Shown one piece after another: positions 1 to 7,398 of a stretch of DNA of 9,705 nt. This stretch comes from JAVVRI01 sp036654795. Its GTDB lineage: Bacteria; Bacteroidota; Bacteroidia; Bacteroidales; Tannerellaceae. The notes beneath the pieces are model-generated. The model was not told where the DNA came from and did not search any database. It saw only the letters and a program-made list of their open reading frames with translations. The DNA is taken from NCBI GenBank assembly GCA_036654795.1, contig JAVVRI010000116.1:1-9705 (forward strand), read 5' to 3'. How positions within the stretch are numbered: position 1 is the stretch's first letter; the number at the start of each line of letters is the position of its first letter. Position numbers and translations under genes: made by a program.

Positions 1-1824
1 CTGCCATACAAACCGAAGCGCGTTACCAAAGCCGAGATTGCCCGCAAGAAGGGACTGGAGCCTCTGGCACAAATCGTTCTGCTACAGAATGAGCCGAACC
101 TAATGACACGCATCAAGGCCTTCATTAAAGGAGAGGTGAAAAATGCCGAAGAGGCACTACAAGGCGCCCGAGACATCATCGCCGAGTGGGTCAATGAAAA
201 CGAAGAAGCGCGAAGCGCCGTACGCGCATCGTTTGCTCGTACCGCCGTAATCACTGCCAAGGTAATCAAAGGGAAAGAGACCGAAGGAGAGAAGTATCAG
301 GATTATTTTGAATTTAGCGAGCCGCTCACCCGATGCAGTTCGCACCGCCTGCTGGCACTCCGCCGGGGCGAAGCGGAAGGCATCCTACGTGTCGGCATTT
401 CGCCAGACGCGGACAGCTGCCTCGACCGTCTGAAACGTCGCTTCGTCAAAGGGCACAGCGATGCGTCCGACCATGTATCCGACGCCGTAGACGACTCCTT
501 CAAGCGCCTACTGAAACCCTCCATTGAAACCGAATATGCCAACCTCAGCAAAGTAAAAGCCGACGAAGAGGCCATCCGGGTATTTGTAGGTAACCTACGC
601 CAACTGCTACTGGCCGCCCCGCTGGGACAAAAGCGCGTGCTTGGTATCGATCCCGGCTATCGCACCGGTTGCAAGCTAGTCTGCCTCGACGCACAAGGAA
701 ACTTGGTGCATAACGAGGCCATCTACCCCCATGCCCCACAGAATGAGACGAGCAAAGCATCCGCCAAGGTGGCACATCTCGTTGAGAGTTACGCCATCGA
801 CGCCATTGCCATCGGCAACGGTACAGCCAGCCGCGAGACGGAGCAGTTCATCACCAACACACACTTCGACCGTAAGGTGCAGGTCTTTGTAGTTAGCGAG
901 AACGGCGCTTCCATCTATTCCGCCTCGAAGACGGCGCGCGAGGAGTTTCCAGATTACGACGTTACCGTACGCGGTGCCGTCAGCATCGGTCGCCGCCTAA
1001 TGGACCCATTGGCCGAACTAGTAAAGATAGACCCAAAGAGTATCGGTGTAGGCCAATATCAACACGACGTGGAGCAAGGCGCCCTAAAGAAAAGTCTCGA
1101 CCAGACGGTGGAGAGTTGCGTAAACCTAGTAGGCGTCAATGTAAATACGGCCAGCAAGCATTTGCTTACTTACGTCTCCGGACTGGGACCGACACTGGCA
1201 CAAAACATCGTAAACTATCGTACCGAACACGGCCCGTTCGCCTCACGCCGCGAGCTGATGAAAGTACCCCGCATGGGCGAAAAGGCTTTCGAGCAAAGCG
1301 CAGGTTTCCTACGCATATCGGACGGAAAGAATCCGCTGGACAACTCGGCCGTACACCCTGAAAGTTACCCCATCGTAGAACAAATGGCAAAAGACTTACA
1401 TTGCAGCGTAGAAGAGCTAATCAACGACAAAGAATTAAAACGGCAACTCAAGCTGGAGAAGTACGCATCGGACACCATTGGGATGCCTACCCTATTGGAT
1501 ATAGTTACCGAGCTGGATAAGCCCGGCCGCGATCCGCGCCAAACCATCCAAGTATTCGAATTCGATTCCTCCGTAAAGACCATCAACGACCTAAAGGAGG
1601 GGCTGGTGCTACCGGGCATCGTTACCAACATCACCAACTTCGGCTGCTTTGTAGACGTAGGTATTAAGGAAAACGGACTGGTGCACATCTCCGAACTGGC
1701 CGACCGTTTCGTGAGCGATCCCACGCAGGTAGTCTCCATCCATCAGCACGTCAAGGTAAAAGTACTGAGTGTGGACATGGGCCGCAAGCGCGTACAGCTC
1801 TCCATGAAGGGACTCTCTAATTAA
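1..1824 (+). CDS. tex: Tex family S1-domain nucleic-acid-binding protein, 5' end outside the window
   Basis: The frame is open from base 1, so the gene begins upstream; 607 codons are visible and family proteins run near 700-780 residues, so roughly 100 N-terminal residues are missing. The first ATG in the window (103) is internal, since LPYKPKR precedes it in frame. Domains seen, in residues counted from base 1: a helical N-terminal region, a YqgF/RNase H-like fold beginning at VLGIDPGYRTG (about 213), helix-hairpin-helix segments around 391-440 (SGLGPTLAQNIV, KVPRMGEKAFEQ), and a C-terminal S1 RNA-binding domain (about 534-605, with GIVTNITNFGCFVDVG and GLVHISEL). Tex is a cytoplasmic factor that binds nucleic acid and is linked to transcription; its precise role in Bacteroidetes is not settled. 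The reading frame is intact to a TAA stop, and ybaK follows after 15 bp on the same strand. Confidence 0.96.
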   Translation: MPYKPKRVTKAEIARKKGLEPLAQIVLLQNEPNLMTRIKAFIKGEVKNAEEALQGARDIIAEWVNENEEARSAVRASFARTAVITAKVIKGKETEGEKYQDYFEFSEPLTRCSSHRLLALRRGEAEGILRVGISPDADSCLDRLKRRFVKGHSDASDHVSDAVDDSFKRLLKPSIETEYANLSKVKADEEAIRVFVGNLRQLLLAAPLGQKRVLGIDPGYRTGCKLVCLDAQGNLVHNEAIYPHAPQNETSKASAKVAHLVESYAIDAIAIGNGTASRETEQFITNTHFDRKVQVFVVSENGASIYSASKTAREEFPDYDVTVRGAVSIGRRLMDPLAELVKIDPKSIGVGQYQHDVEQGALKKSLDQTVESCVNLVGVNVNTASKHLLTYVSGLGPTLAQNIVNYRTEHGPFASRRELMKVPRMGEKAFEQSAGFLRISDGKNPLDNSAVHPESYPIVEQMAKDLHCSVEELINDKELKRQLKLEKYASDTIGMPTLLDIVTELDKPGRDPRQTIQVFEFDSSVKTINDLKEGLVLPGIVTNITNFGCFVDVGIKENGLVHISELADRFVSDPTQVVSIHQHVKVKVLSVDMGRKRVQLSMKGLSN

Positions 1825-1839
1825 TCCAGACAAACAGTA

Positions 1840-2334
1840 ATGACGATGAAAGAGAAGATCAACAAAACAAACGTAGCCCGCCTGCTGGACAAGGCGAAAA
1901 TAACCTACCGCCTAGTGCCTTACGAAGTAGATGAGAGCGACCTCAGCGCCCAGCACGTGGCTGAGCAACTTGGCGAAGACGTGGCGCAAGTATTCAAGAC
2001 CCTCTTGCTGCATGGCGACAAGAGCGGTTACTTCGTCTGCCTCCTACCAGGAGCTGACGAAGTCGATTTGAAGAAAGCCGCACGCACTTCAGGCAATAAG
2101 AGTTGCGAACTTATACCTGTCAAGGAGCTGCTTCCACTGACCGGCTATATCCGTGGCGGCTGCTCTCCTATCGGAATGAAGAAGCATTTCCCCACCTACA
2201 TCCACCTATCGGCAACGAGCTACGACCGCATCTACGTCAGTGCCGGCCAACGTGGGCTGCAAATAGAAATAGCTCCCACCGACCTGATGCAGGTGGCAGA
2301 AGCTACTCCCGCTGACATTATTCTATCGGAATAA
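1840..2334 (+). CDS. ybaK: YbaK/EbsC-type Cys-tRNA(Pro)/Cys-tRNA(Cys) deacylase
   Basis: A 164-aa protein that matches the YbaK branch of the trans-editing deacylases along its length. It should hydrolyse Cys-tRNA(Pro) mischarged by prolyl-tRNA synthetase, in the cytoplasm. Visible family landmarks are the conserved lysine in VFKTLLLHG (K53), the glycine-rich GYIRGGCSPIGMKK (102-115) and SAGQRGLQI (134-142). Length is normal for the family (about 155-165 aa). Two starts are possible: ATG at 1840 or ATG at 1846 (giving MKEKINK); no strong Shine-Dalgarno decides between them, which is usual for this phylum. It starts 15 bp after the tex stop and probably shares its transcript. It converges on the his operon, whose last gene stops only 41 bp away. 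Confidence 0.94.
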   Translation: MTMKEKINKTNVARLLDKAKITYRLVPYEVDESDLSAQHVAEQLGEDVAQVFKTLLLHGDKSGYFVCLLPGADEVDLKKAARTSGNKSCELIPVKELLPLTGYIRGGCSPIGMKKHFPTYIHLSATSYDRIYVSAGQRGLQIEIAPTDLMQVAEATPADIILSE

Positions 2335-2366
2335 AACAGCAATTAAAAACAGCAGGAATGCTTTAT

Positions 2367-2393
2367 ACCTTTCGCTTAAAACTTGCGAAAGGT
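2367..2393. terminator. Inverted repeat between convergent genes, possible bidirectional terminator
   Basis: A perfect 9-bp inverted repeat (ACCTTTCGC at 2367-2375 and GCGAAAGGT at 2385-2393) surrounds a 9-nt loop. It overlaps the stop codon of the lipoprotein gene and lies 33 bp after the ybaK stop, where a shared terminator would be expected. No uninterrupted T-tract follows directly on either strand, although a T-run follows about 17 nt further along on the - strand, beyond a small AGCA/TGCT dyad. The terminator role is therefore inferred mainly from position. Confidence 0.4.
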
Positions 2394-2774
2394 GTAGCGC
2401 CTGCCGTCGCTGCTTATTATAAGCTGACTGCCGGAATGCTTCTCAATAAGGAAGGTGCGCTTGGTGGACGTCCAGTCCGTAAAGGGTAGGAACAGATGCA
2501 CCGGCTGCGGATTATTGTCCAGCTCCAACAGAAGCTTATCTCCTTCCAACGCATTGAAGCCGTACGACTTGCGGTATTTATCCGAAGCAGGGCTATAGGT
2601 CTGATACATGAACAATGTGTTCTGGAAATTATAATAGATCGTATCTACTGCCAGCACAGTGCCTCCTTGCTCTACCGTTTGAAGCTGCCATTTTCCATCT
2701 AGCTGGTCATCCCAGTTGTTACTACATGCCGCCAGCATCAGAAGGCAGAGAGCGATTAACCAATTCTTCATCAT
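2376..2774 (-). CDS. Small lipocalin-like lipoprotein, last gene after hisB
   Basis: A 132-aa protein with a clear lipoprotein signal: positively charged start (MMKNW), hydrophobic core, and lipobox LAAC with the lipidated cysteine at residue 17. The mature part opens CSNNWDDQLDGKWQL and continues with alternating strands ending in GRRYTFRKF. The DGKWQL...Y start followed by a beta-rich body of about 115 residues resembles the lipocalin-like lipoproteins common in Bacteroides; this assignment is from overall look, not from a diagnostic motif. The acidic residues lie at +5 and +6 after the cysteine, so a surface export signal is possible but not clear. Two ATGs stand in tandem (2774 and 2771). 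It lies 32 bp after hisB on the same strand with no terminator visible between, so it is probably co-transcribed with the his genes. Ligand and function are unknown. Confidence 0.85.
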   Translation of the reverse strand: MMKNWLIALCLLMLAACSNNWDDQLDGKWQLQTVEQGGTVLAVDTIYYNFQNTLFMYQTYSPASDKYRKSYGFNALEGDKLLLELDNNPQPVHLFLPFTDWTSTKRTFLIEKHSGSQLIISSDGRRYTFRKF

Positions 2775-2806
2775 AACTTATTTCTTTTTAGATTGTGCGT
2801 AAAACC

Positions 2807-3934
2807 TCATAAAAGGCCCTTCGTACTAGGTAGTTCGTAATTATAGACATCGCGGCGAATGGCCATCTTAATGGAGCGGGCAAGTGCTTTGAAGATACCT
2901 TCAATCTTATGGTGCTCGTTCTCTCCTTCGGCACGAATGTTCAGGTTCATACGGGCTGCGTCGCTCAGGCTCTTAAAGAAGTGAAGGAACATCTCGGTCG
3001 GCATGTCGCCAATCTTCTCCCGCTTAAAGGTCACATCCCATACAAGCCAAGGACGTCCGCCAAAGTCGAGAGCCACACTGCAAAGACAATCGTCCATCGG
3101 CAAGGTATATCCATAACGCTCGATACCCCGCTTGTCGCCAAGGGCTTTCAGCAGAGCTTCGCCCAATGCGATGGCCGTGTCCTCTATTGTATGGTGCTCA
3201 TCCACCTGCAAATCACCCTTCACGCAGACCGTAAGGTCGATGCCGGAATGCTTGCCTATCTGGTCGAGCATGTGGTCAAAGAAGCCCAGTCCGGTGGAAA
3301 CGGCAGTCTTGCCCGATCCGTCCAAGTTGATGGCTATTGCTATGTCGGTTTCGTGCGTCTTGCGCTTCACCTCAGCCCGGCGTTCGCCTGCAAAGAGATA
3401 CTCGGCCACCCTGTCCCAATCGTCCGTAATCAATACTGGACAAAAGGCAGGATGGGTTGCCAGCAGCTGTTCGGCCTCTTCGTCCGAAGCATGTAGCCAG
3501 ATGCCTTTGGCTCCGAGATTGGCCGCCAGCTCCATATCCGTCAGCCGATCGCCAACCACATAACTATTCTCCAAATCATACGTTCCGTCCAGATAAGCAC
3601 CCATCATCCCGGTACGCGGCTTGCGGCAGGGAGAGTTCTCTTCGGGAAGAGAACGGTCTATCAAGACGTCGTCAAAGTAAATCCCCTCTCCTTCCAATGC
3701 CTGCATCATCTTATTATGCGCCGGCCAGAAGGTATACTCCGGAAAGGAGGCTGTGCCCAAACCATCCTGATTGGTAACCATCACAAATTCGAAGTCCAAC
3801 TTCTTGCGGATAAAGTAGAGGTTGCGAAACACCTTCGGATAAAACTCCAACTTCTCCAGACTATCCAACTGATAATCCACGGGCGGCTCCTTTACCAGTG
3901 TACCGTCGCGATCAATAAAGAGAGCTCTTCTCAT
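2807..3934 (-). CDS. hisB: Bifunctional histidinol-phosphatase / imidazoleglycerol-phosphate dehydratase
   Basis: A 375-aa fusion enzyme catalysing two steps of histidine synthesis: dehydration of imidazoleglycerol phosphate (C-terminal domain) and dephosphorylation of histidinol phosphate (N-terminal domain). The N-terminal HAD phosphatase shows FIDRDGT with D8 and D10, TNQDGLGT (54-61), RKP with K105, and GDRLTD (128-133). The dehydratase domain starts near residue 190 and shows GFFDHMLDQI (217-226), DEHHTIED (245-252) and NEHHKIEG (339-346), the metal-binding histidine motifs. Compared with E. coli HisB, the zinc loop of the phosphatase is changed: at LIDRSLPEENSPC (91-103) the positions of three of the four zinc ligands are D93, S95 and S101, and only C103 remains. 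The start overlaps the hisC stop by 4 nt (ATGA), implying translational coupling. Confidence 0.97.
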   Translation of the reverse strand: MRRALFIDRDGTLVKEPPVDYQLDSLEKLEFYPKVFRNLYFIRKKLDFEFVMVTNQDGLGTASFPEYTFWPAHNKMMQALEGEGIYFDDVLIDRSLPEENSPCRKPRTGMMGAYLDGTYDLENSYVVGDRLTDMELAANLGAKGIWLHASDEEAEQLLATHPAFCPVLITDDWDRVAEYLFAGERRAEVKRKTHETDIAIAINLDGSGKTAVSTGLGFFDHMLDQIGKHSGIDLTVCVKGDLQVDEHHTIEDTAIALGEALLKALGDKRGIERYGYTLPMDDCLCSVALDFGGRPWLVWDVTFKREKIGDMPTEMFLHFFKSLSDAARMNLNIRAEGENEHHKIEGIFKALARSIKMAIRRDVYNYELPSTKGLL

Positions 3935-4968
3935 GATAATATTCCCTTTAAGCTTTCCAAAAGAAACTGATTCTCATCCGGCGTGCCGATTGTAATGCGA
4001 AGACAGCCGCTACAAAGCGACACGTTCGTACGGTTACGCACAACAATCCCCTTCTTAACCAGCGACGCATAGACGGCATTGGCATTCCCCACATTCACCA
4101 GCAGGAAGTTTGCGTCCGAAGGATGTATCGTGCGGACACTCGGCAGTTCGTGCAAAGCCTCCTCCATCTGTTGGCGTTCGGAAAGAATCTCTTCCAATTG
4201 CTTCTTCATCTCCGCCTCCTTGGTCAGTATCTCAAGAGCATGTTGCTGCGTGAGACAGTTGATGTTATAAGGGTATTTAATCTTGTTGAGTATAGCAATG
4301 ATCTCAGGCGAAGCGAAAGCCATACCTAGGCGTATGCCGGCAGCTCCCCATGCTTTGGATAATGTTTGCAAAATGATCAGATTCGGGAATTGGCTCAGTT
4401 CGCTAAGAAACGAAGGGTGTGTTGAGAAGTCGATGTATGCCTCGTCAATCACCACCAACCCCTGAAAGCCTTTGATCACCTTATACACCTCCTCGCGGTT
4501 GAGTGTATTACCCGTCGGGTTGTTGGGTGAGCAGAGGAAGATGATCTTCGTCCAATTATCTGCCGCCTCAAGTACTAGCTCAGCATCCAGTTCGAAAGAC
4601 GGAGTAAGCTGTACCTTACGACACTCCACCCCGTTCACGTCCGCCGATACCTGATACATGCCATACGAGGGATCAATCGAAACAATACAGTCCATTGACG
4701 GATCGCAGAAAGCCCGGATCAGCAAGTCAATAGGTTCATCACTGCCATTACCCAAGAAAATGGAGTTGCGGTCTATGCCCTTCAACTCGGCAATGCGGTC
4801 TTTCAACGCCCATTGCATCGGGTCGGGATAACGGTTGTAAGGCGTGTTATAAGGGTTTTCGTTTGCGTCAATAAACACACTGGCCTCTCCGTGGAATTCG
4901 CTGCGCGCCGAGGAGTAAGGCTTCAACTCCCAAACATTGGGTCTTACCAAATCTATTAAGTCCATCAT
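3931..4968 (-). CDS. hisC: Histidinol-phosphate aminotransferase
   Basis: A 345-aa, PLP-dependent fold-type I aminotransferase that converts imidazole-acetol phosphate to histidinol phosphate with glutamate as amino donor, in the cytoplasm. Visible motifs are DANENPY (34-40), SPNNPTGN (147-154), DEAYIDF (175-181), the PLP lysine in TLSKAWGAAGIRLG (K205) with R213 just after, and a C-terminal arginine in CLRITIGT that fits substrate carboxylate or phosphate binding. Length is normal for HisC. The first ATG (4968) overlaps the hisD stop as ATGA; a second ATG follows at once (MMDL), so the true start may be either. Position between hisD and hisB, with overlaps at both ends, supports HisC over other aminotransferases of this class. 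Confidence 0.97.
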   Translation of the reverse strand: MMDLIDLVRPNVWELKPYSSARSEFHGEASVFIDANENPYNTPYNRYPDPMQWALKDRIAELKGIDRNSIFLGNGSDEPIDLLIRAFCDPSMDCIVSIDPSYGMYQVSADVNGVECRKVQLTPSFELDAELVLEAADNWTKIIFLCSPNNPTGNTLNREEVYKVIKGFQGLVVIDEAYIDFSTHPSFLSELSQFPNLIILQTLSKAWGAAGIRLGMAFASPEIIAILNKIKYPYNINCLTQQHALEILTKEAEMKKQLEEILSERQQMEEALHELPSVRTIHPSDANFLLVNVGNANAVYASLVKKGIVVRNRTNVSLCSGCLRITIGTPDENQFLLESLKGILS

Positions 4969-6245
4969 ATTGTTTTCAATCTTATAGTTACTGCGTTGCG
5001 ATGTGCTTCCAGCTGCTCGCCTTCAGCCATGGTGCGAATTGTCTCTCCCAGTTGCTTAATTCCGGAAGCAGTGATCTCCTGAAAGGTTATCTTCTTTATA
5101 AAGCTATCCAGATTCACCCCACTGTATGCACGGGCATAACCGTTGGTGGGCAGGGTGTGGTTGGTTCCGGATGCATAGTCGCCGGCACTTTCCGGAGTGT
5201 ACTGTCCCATGAAGACACTACCGGCATTCTCTATTCTGGCAGCCAGAGCCACATAGTTTGCTGTCTGTATAATTAGATGTTCGGGGGCATATTGGTTGGT
5301 GAAGTCTATTACTTCCTCTTCATCCCTAAGTACTAGGATACGGCTGTGGGCAAGCGCTTTCTCCGTAATCTCCTTGCGGGGTAGGCGGTCGAGTTGTTGG
5401 CGAATAGCCTCCGTCACGGCCGGGATGATGGCATCCGAAGTAGTCAGCAACATGGCTTGACTATCGGCACCATGCTCCGCCTGAGACAGGAAGTCGGCGG
5501 CAATAAAGTCCGGATTGGCCGTTGCGTCGGCAATAACCTCCACCTCCGACGGACCGGCGGGCATATCAATGGCCACCTCTTTAAGGCTAACCAACTGCTT
5601 GGCAGCCGTTACGTACTGGTTGCCGGGACCAAAGATTTTGTATACCTTCGGCACAGACTCCGTCCCATACGCCATGGCGGCAATGGCTTGAATGCCTCCT
5701 ATCTTGAACACACGGCTCACCCCTGCCATCTGGGCAGCAAAGAGAATTGCGGGAGGTACGTGTCCGGTGCGGTCGGGCGGTGTGCAAAGCACTATTTCAC
5801 GACAACCAGCTATCTGTGCCGGCACGGCCAGCATCAGCACGGTGGAGAAAAGAGGTGCCGTGCCTCCGGGTATATAAAGCCCTACTTTTTCAATCGGAAC
5901 GGCTTTCTGCCAACAGGTGACGCCGGGCGTCGTCTCAATCTTCTGCCCGACAAATTGCTGAGAGGCATGAAACTTTTCGATATTTCCCTTTGCCATGCGA
6001 ATGGCTTCTTTCAGAGCTTCAGGCACAAGGGCGGCAGCTTCCTGCATCTCGGCATCGGATACTTGAAGAGAGGCGAGCACTACATGGTCGAACTGCTCTT
6101 CATAGCGCTTGACGACGGCATCCCCGCCCGCCTGAACCTCAGACAGAACAGTACGGACGGTATCAAACAAGGTGCTAACGTCCAGTGCCGGACGTTTAAG
6201 CAACGCCGGCCACTCTTGGCGTGACGGATATTTTATTACTTCCAT
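4965..6245 (-). CDS. hisD: Histidinol dehydrogenase
   Basis: A 426-aa zinc enzyme that makes the two NAD-dependent oxidations from histidinol to histidine, the last step of the pathway. Seen in order: VGLYIPGG (121-128), GPGNQYV (206-212), AGPSEV (230-235), the zinc ligands Q255 and H258 in SQAEHG, the catalytic pair E322-H323 in YAPEHL, D356 in ESAGDYASGTNH, and H415 in LEAHRNAV, which matches the fourth zinc ligand. All key residues are present and the length is standard. It starts 9 nt after hisG; the start is preceded by AGAGAAGG within the hisG tail, one of the few Shine-Dalgarno-like runs here. The gene ends in a 4-nt overlap with hisC. Confidence 0.98.
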   Translation of the reverse strand: MEVIKYPSRQEWPALLKRPALDVSTLFDTVRTVLSEVQAGGDAVVKRYEEQFDHVVLASLQVSDAEMQEAAALVPEALKEAIRMAKGNIEKFHASQQFVGQKIETTPGVTCWQKAVPIEKVGLYIPGGTAPLFSTVLMLAVPAQIAGCREIVLCTPPDRTGHVPPAILFAAQMAGVSRVFKIGGIQAIAAMAYGTESVPKVYKIFGPGNQYVTAAKQLVSLKEVAIDMPAGPSEVEVIADATANPDFIAADFLSQAEHGADSQAMLLTTSDAIIPAVTEAIRQQLDRLPRKEITEKALAHSRILVLRDEEEVIDFTNQYAPEHLIIQTANYVALAARIENAGSVFMGQYTPESAGDYASGTNHTLPTNGYARAYSGVNLDSFIKKITFQEITASGIKQLGETIRTMAEGEQLEAHRNAVTIRLKTI

Positions 6246-6254
6246 AACCTTCTC

Positions 6255-7106
6255 TTATAATATCATCTTTTCTATCGGAATAACCAAAATACCTTCGGCG
6301 CCCAACGCTTTGAGCTTGCCTATGATTTCCCAGAAGTGCTTCTCGTCGATCACTGACTGTACGGATACCCATTCGCCATTCGCCAAAGGAGTCACCGTAG
6401 GGCTTTTCATGCCGGGCAATACTTCTATGATGTCGTTTAGCTTCTCTTTTGGAGCATTCAGCAGCACGTACTTCTTACCTTCGGCGGCCTGAATCGCCTC
6501 GAAGCGAAACAATAGCTCGTCCAAAATAACTCGTTTCTCCGCCGAAAGGTTTTTATTCGCTATCAGAAGGGCTTCGCTTTGCATCACCACTTCCACCTCT
6601 TTCAGACGGTTGCTGACCAGCGTACTACCGGAACTAACGATGTCGAAGATGGCATCCGCCAAGCCGATGCCGGGAGCAATCTCCACCGAGCCACTGATGA
6701 CGTGAAGGTCTGCCCGTACCCCCTGCTCCGCCAGATAGGTTTTCAGTATTTCAGGATACGACGTGGCTATCGTCTTGCCTTCAAACCACTGTATGCCCTG
6801 ATAGTCGGCATCCTTCGGTATGGCAAGCGAGATGCGACAACGGCTGAAGCCGAGACGACGAATCAGTTCGGCCTCCTGCCCTTTCTCTACATATTCATTC
6901 TCGCCCACAATACCTACGTCGGCCACGCCGTTGGCCACCGACTGCGGGATGTCGTCGTCGCGTAAGAAAAGTACCTCTACCGGAAAGCCTTTCGCGGCAA
7001 GTAGCAGGATGCGTTTACCTTTGTTTAACTTGATGCCGGCCTCTTCGAGTAACAGCATCGTTTCATCATACAAGCGACCTTTTGATTGTACAGCAATTCG
7101 TAACAT
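6255..7106 (-). CDS. hisG: ATP phosphoribosyltransferase, long (HisZ-independent) form
   Basis: A 283-aa enzyme catalysing the first committed step: ATP plus PRPP to phosphoribosyl-ATP. The catalytic part shows LRIAVQSKGRL at the N terminus, ADVGIVGENEY (62-72) and the PRPP-binding loop DAIFDIVSSGSTL (151-163). The length and the C-terminal extension (about residues 210-283, with LPGMKSPTVTPL and ALGAEGILVIPIEKM) identify the long form, which carries its own ACT-like regulatory domain. In that family the domain binds histidine and gives feedback inhibition, so HisZ is not required. The start at 7106 follows an A/T-rich stretch without a Shine-Dalgarno sequence. It is the first enzyme gene of the operon and sits about 50 nt downstream of the attenuator hairpin, so the pathway appears controlled both allosterically and by transcription attenuation. 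Confidence 0.97.
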   Translation of the reverse strand: MLRIAVQSKGRLYDETMLLLEEAGIKLNKGKRILLLAAKGFPVEVLFLRDDDIPQSVANGVADVGIVGENEYVEKGQEAELIRRLGFSRCRISLAIPKDADYQGIQWFEGKTIATSYPEILKTYLAEQGVRADLHVISGSVEIAPGIGLADAIFDIVSSGSTLVSNRLKEVEVVMQSEALLIANKNLSAEKRVILDELLFRFEAIQAAEGKKYVLLNAPKEKLNDIIEVLPGMKSPTVTPLANGEWVSVQSVIDEKHFWEIIGKLKALGAEGILVIPIEKMIL

Positions 7107-7153
7107 AGTTTTTCTATTATTCGTTATTTGTTTCTTCCTATTGATTAGTTACT

Positions 7154-7195
7154 AAAAAACGTAAGGCCTACCGTTTATACGGCAAGCCTTACGTT
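7154..7195 (-). terminator. his attenuator (intrinsic terminator in the leader)
   Basis: Read on the - strand, AACGTAAGGCTTGCCGT pairs with ACGGTAGGCCTTACGTT to give a 17-bp stem containing two G-U pairs and a 4-nt loop (ATAA). The stem runs directly into a T-tract: including its last two bases there are six T. This is a textbook strong intrinsic terminator. It lies 48 nt before the hisG start and 40 nt after the stop of the His-rich leader peptide, so it should stop transcription when histidyl-tRNA is plentiful. Confidence 0.9.
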
Positions 7196-7246
7196 ATAAT
7201 ATTATGAATACACACATACCACACAGCCCACCGAACTATTGCCCGT
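7179..7246 (-). promoter_or_regulatory. Candidate antiterminator pairing of the his leader
   Basis: On the - strand, ACGGGCAA (7246-7239, the end of the leader peptide reading frame) can pair with TTGCCGT (7185-7179), the loop-proximal part of the terminator's 5' arm, with one bulged G. A ribosome stalled with the first His codon in its A site should reach to about 7250 and leave ACGGGCAA free; a ribosome at the stop codon should cover it. That matches the logic of attenuation. The pairing is short and was found by eye, so the exact alternative fold is uncertain. Confidence 0.45.
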
Positions 7247-7286
7247 TGCAGTGATGATGATGGTAAAGCATTGTACTTGTTTTCAT
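7236..7286 (-). CDS. his operon leader peptide with four tandem His codons
   Basis: A 16-codon ORF encoding MKTSTMLYHHHHCNGQ, ending in TAG. Four consecutive His codons (CAT CAT CAT CAC, 7262-7251) stand just before the terminator hairpin and upstream of hisG, the classical arrangement for sensing charged tRNA-His. The start is chosen as the ATG at 7286; an in-frame ATG at 7271 would give an 11-residue form that keeps all four His codons. There is no Shine-Dalgarno sequence. A separate 27-codon ORF ends 8 nt upstream. The peptide itself probably has no function beyond ribosome stalling. Confidence 0.88.
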   Translation of the reverse strand: MKTSTMLYHHHHCNGQ

Positions 7287-7294
7287 GTGAATTA

Positions 7295-7378
7295 CTATTT
7301 TAAGCGGTAACCATGGAACTCGCAGTAAATCTTATTCATCACCTTGCTGCGTAAGCAGGCGTTGCATGCTCGTTTCAT
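7295..7378 (-). CDS. Second short ORF in the his leader, 27 codons, Cys-rich and basic
   Basis: An ORF from ATG at 7378 to TAG at 7295 lies between the predicted his transcription start and the His-rich leader peptide. It begins about 12 nt after the predicted start of the transcript. The product starts MKRACNACLRSKVMNK, has three cysteines (C5, C8, C19, two of them as CNAC), one histidine (H22) and a basic tail ending GYRLK. It ends 8 nt before the ATG of the leader peptide, so a ribosome finishing it could reinitiate there. A small hairpin (CTGC-TTAC-GCAG) lies inside it. Whether it is translated is not known; a 28-codon ORF can occur by chance, but its placement filling the leader from transcript start to hisL is suggestive. 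Confidence 0.45.
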   Translation of the reverse strand: MKRACNACLRSKVMNKIYCEFHGYRLK

Positions 7379-7398
7379 TTGTACTACTATTTATGCCG

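Noticed and set aside
103..105. ATG as the true start of tex
   Set aside because: The frame is open from base 1 and the upstream residues (LPYKPKR..., KKGLEPLA) belong to the Tex N-terminal region, so this Met is internal.
2909..3496. 195-codon open frame on the + strand opposite hisB
   Set aside because: Antisense to intact hisB with no recognisable domain or start signal; another overlapping shadow frame runs beside it.
5394..6224. Long open frame (276 codons) on the + strand opposite hisD
   Set aside because: It lies wholly antisense to a hisD gene with all catalytic residues, and its composition (rich in H, R, G, L) is typical of a shadow frame.
6246..6254. Possible terminator or promoter between hisG and hisD
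   Set aside because: Only 9 bp separate the genes and no dyad is present; the genes are simply adjacent in one operon.
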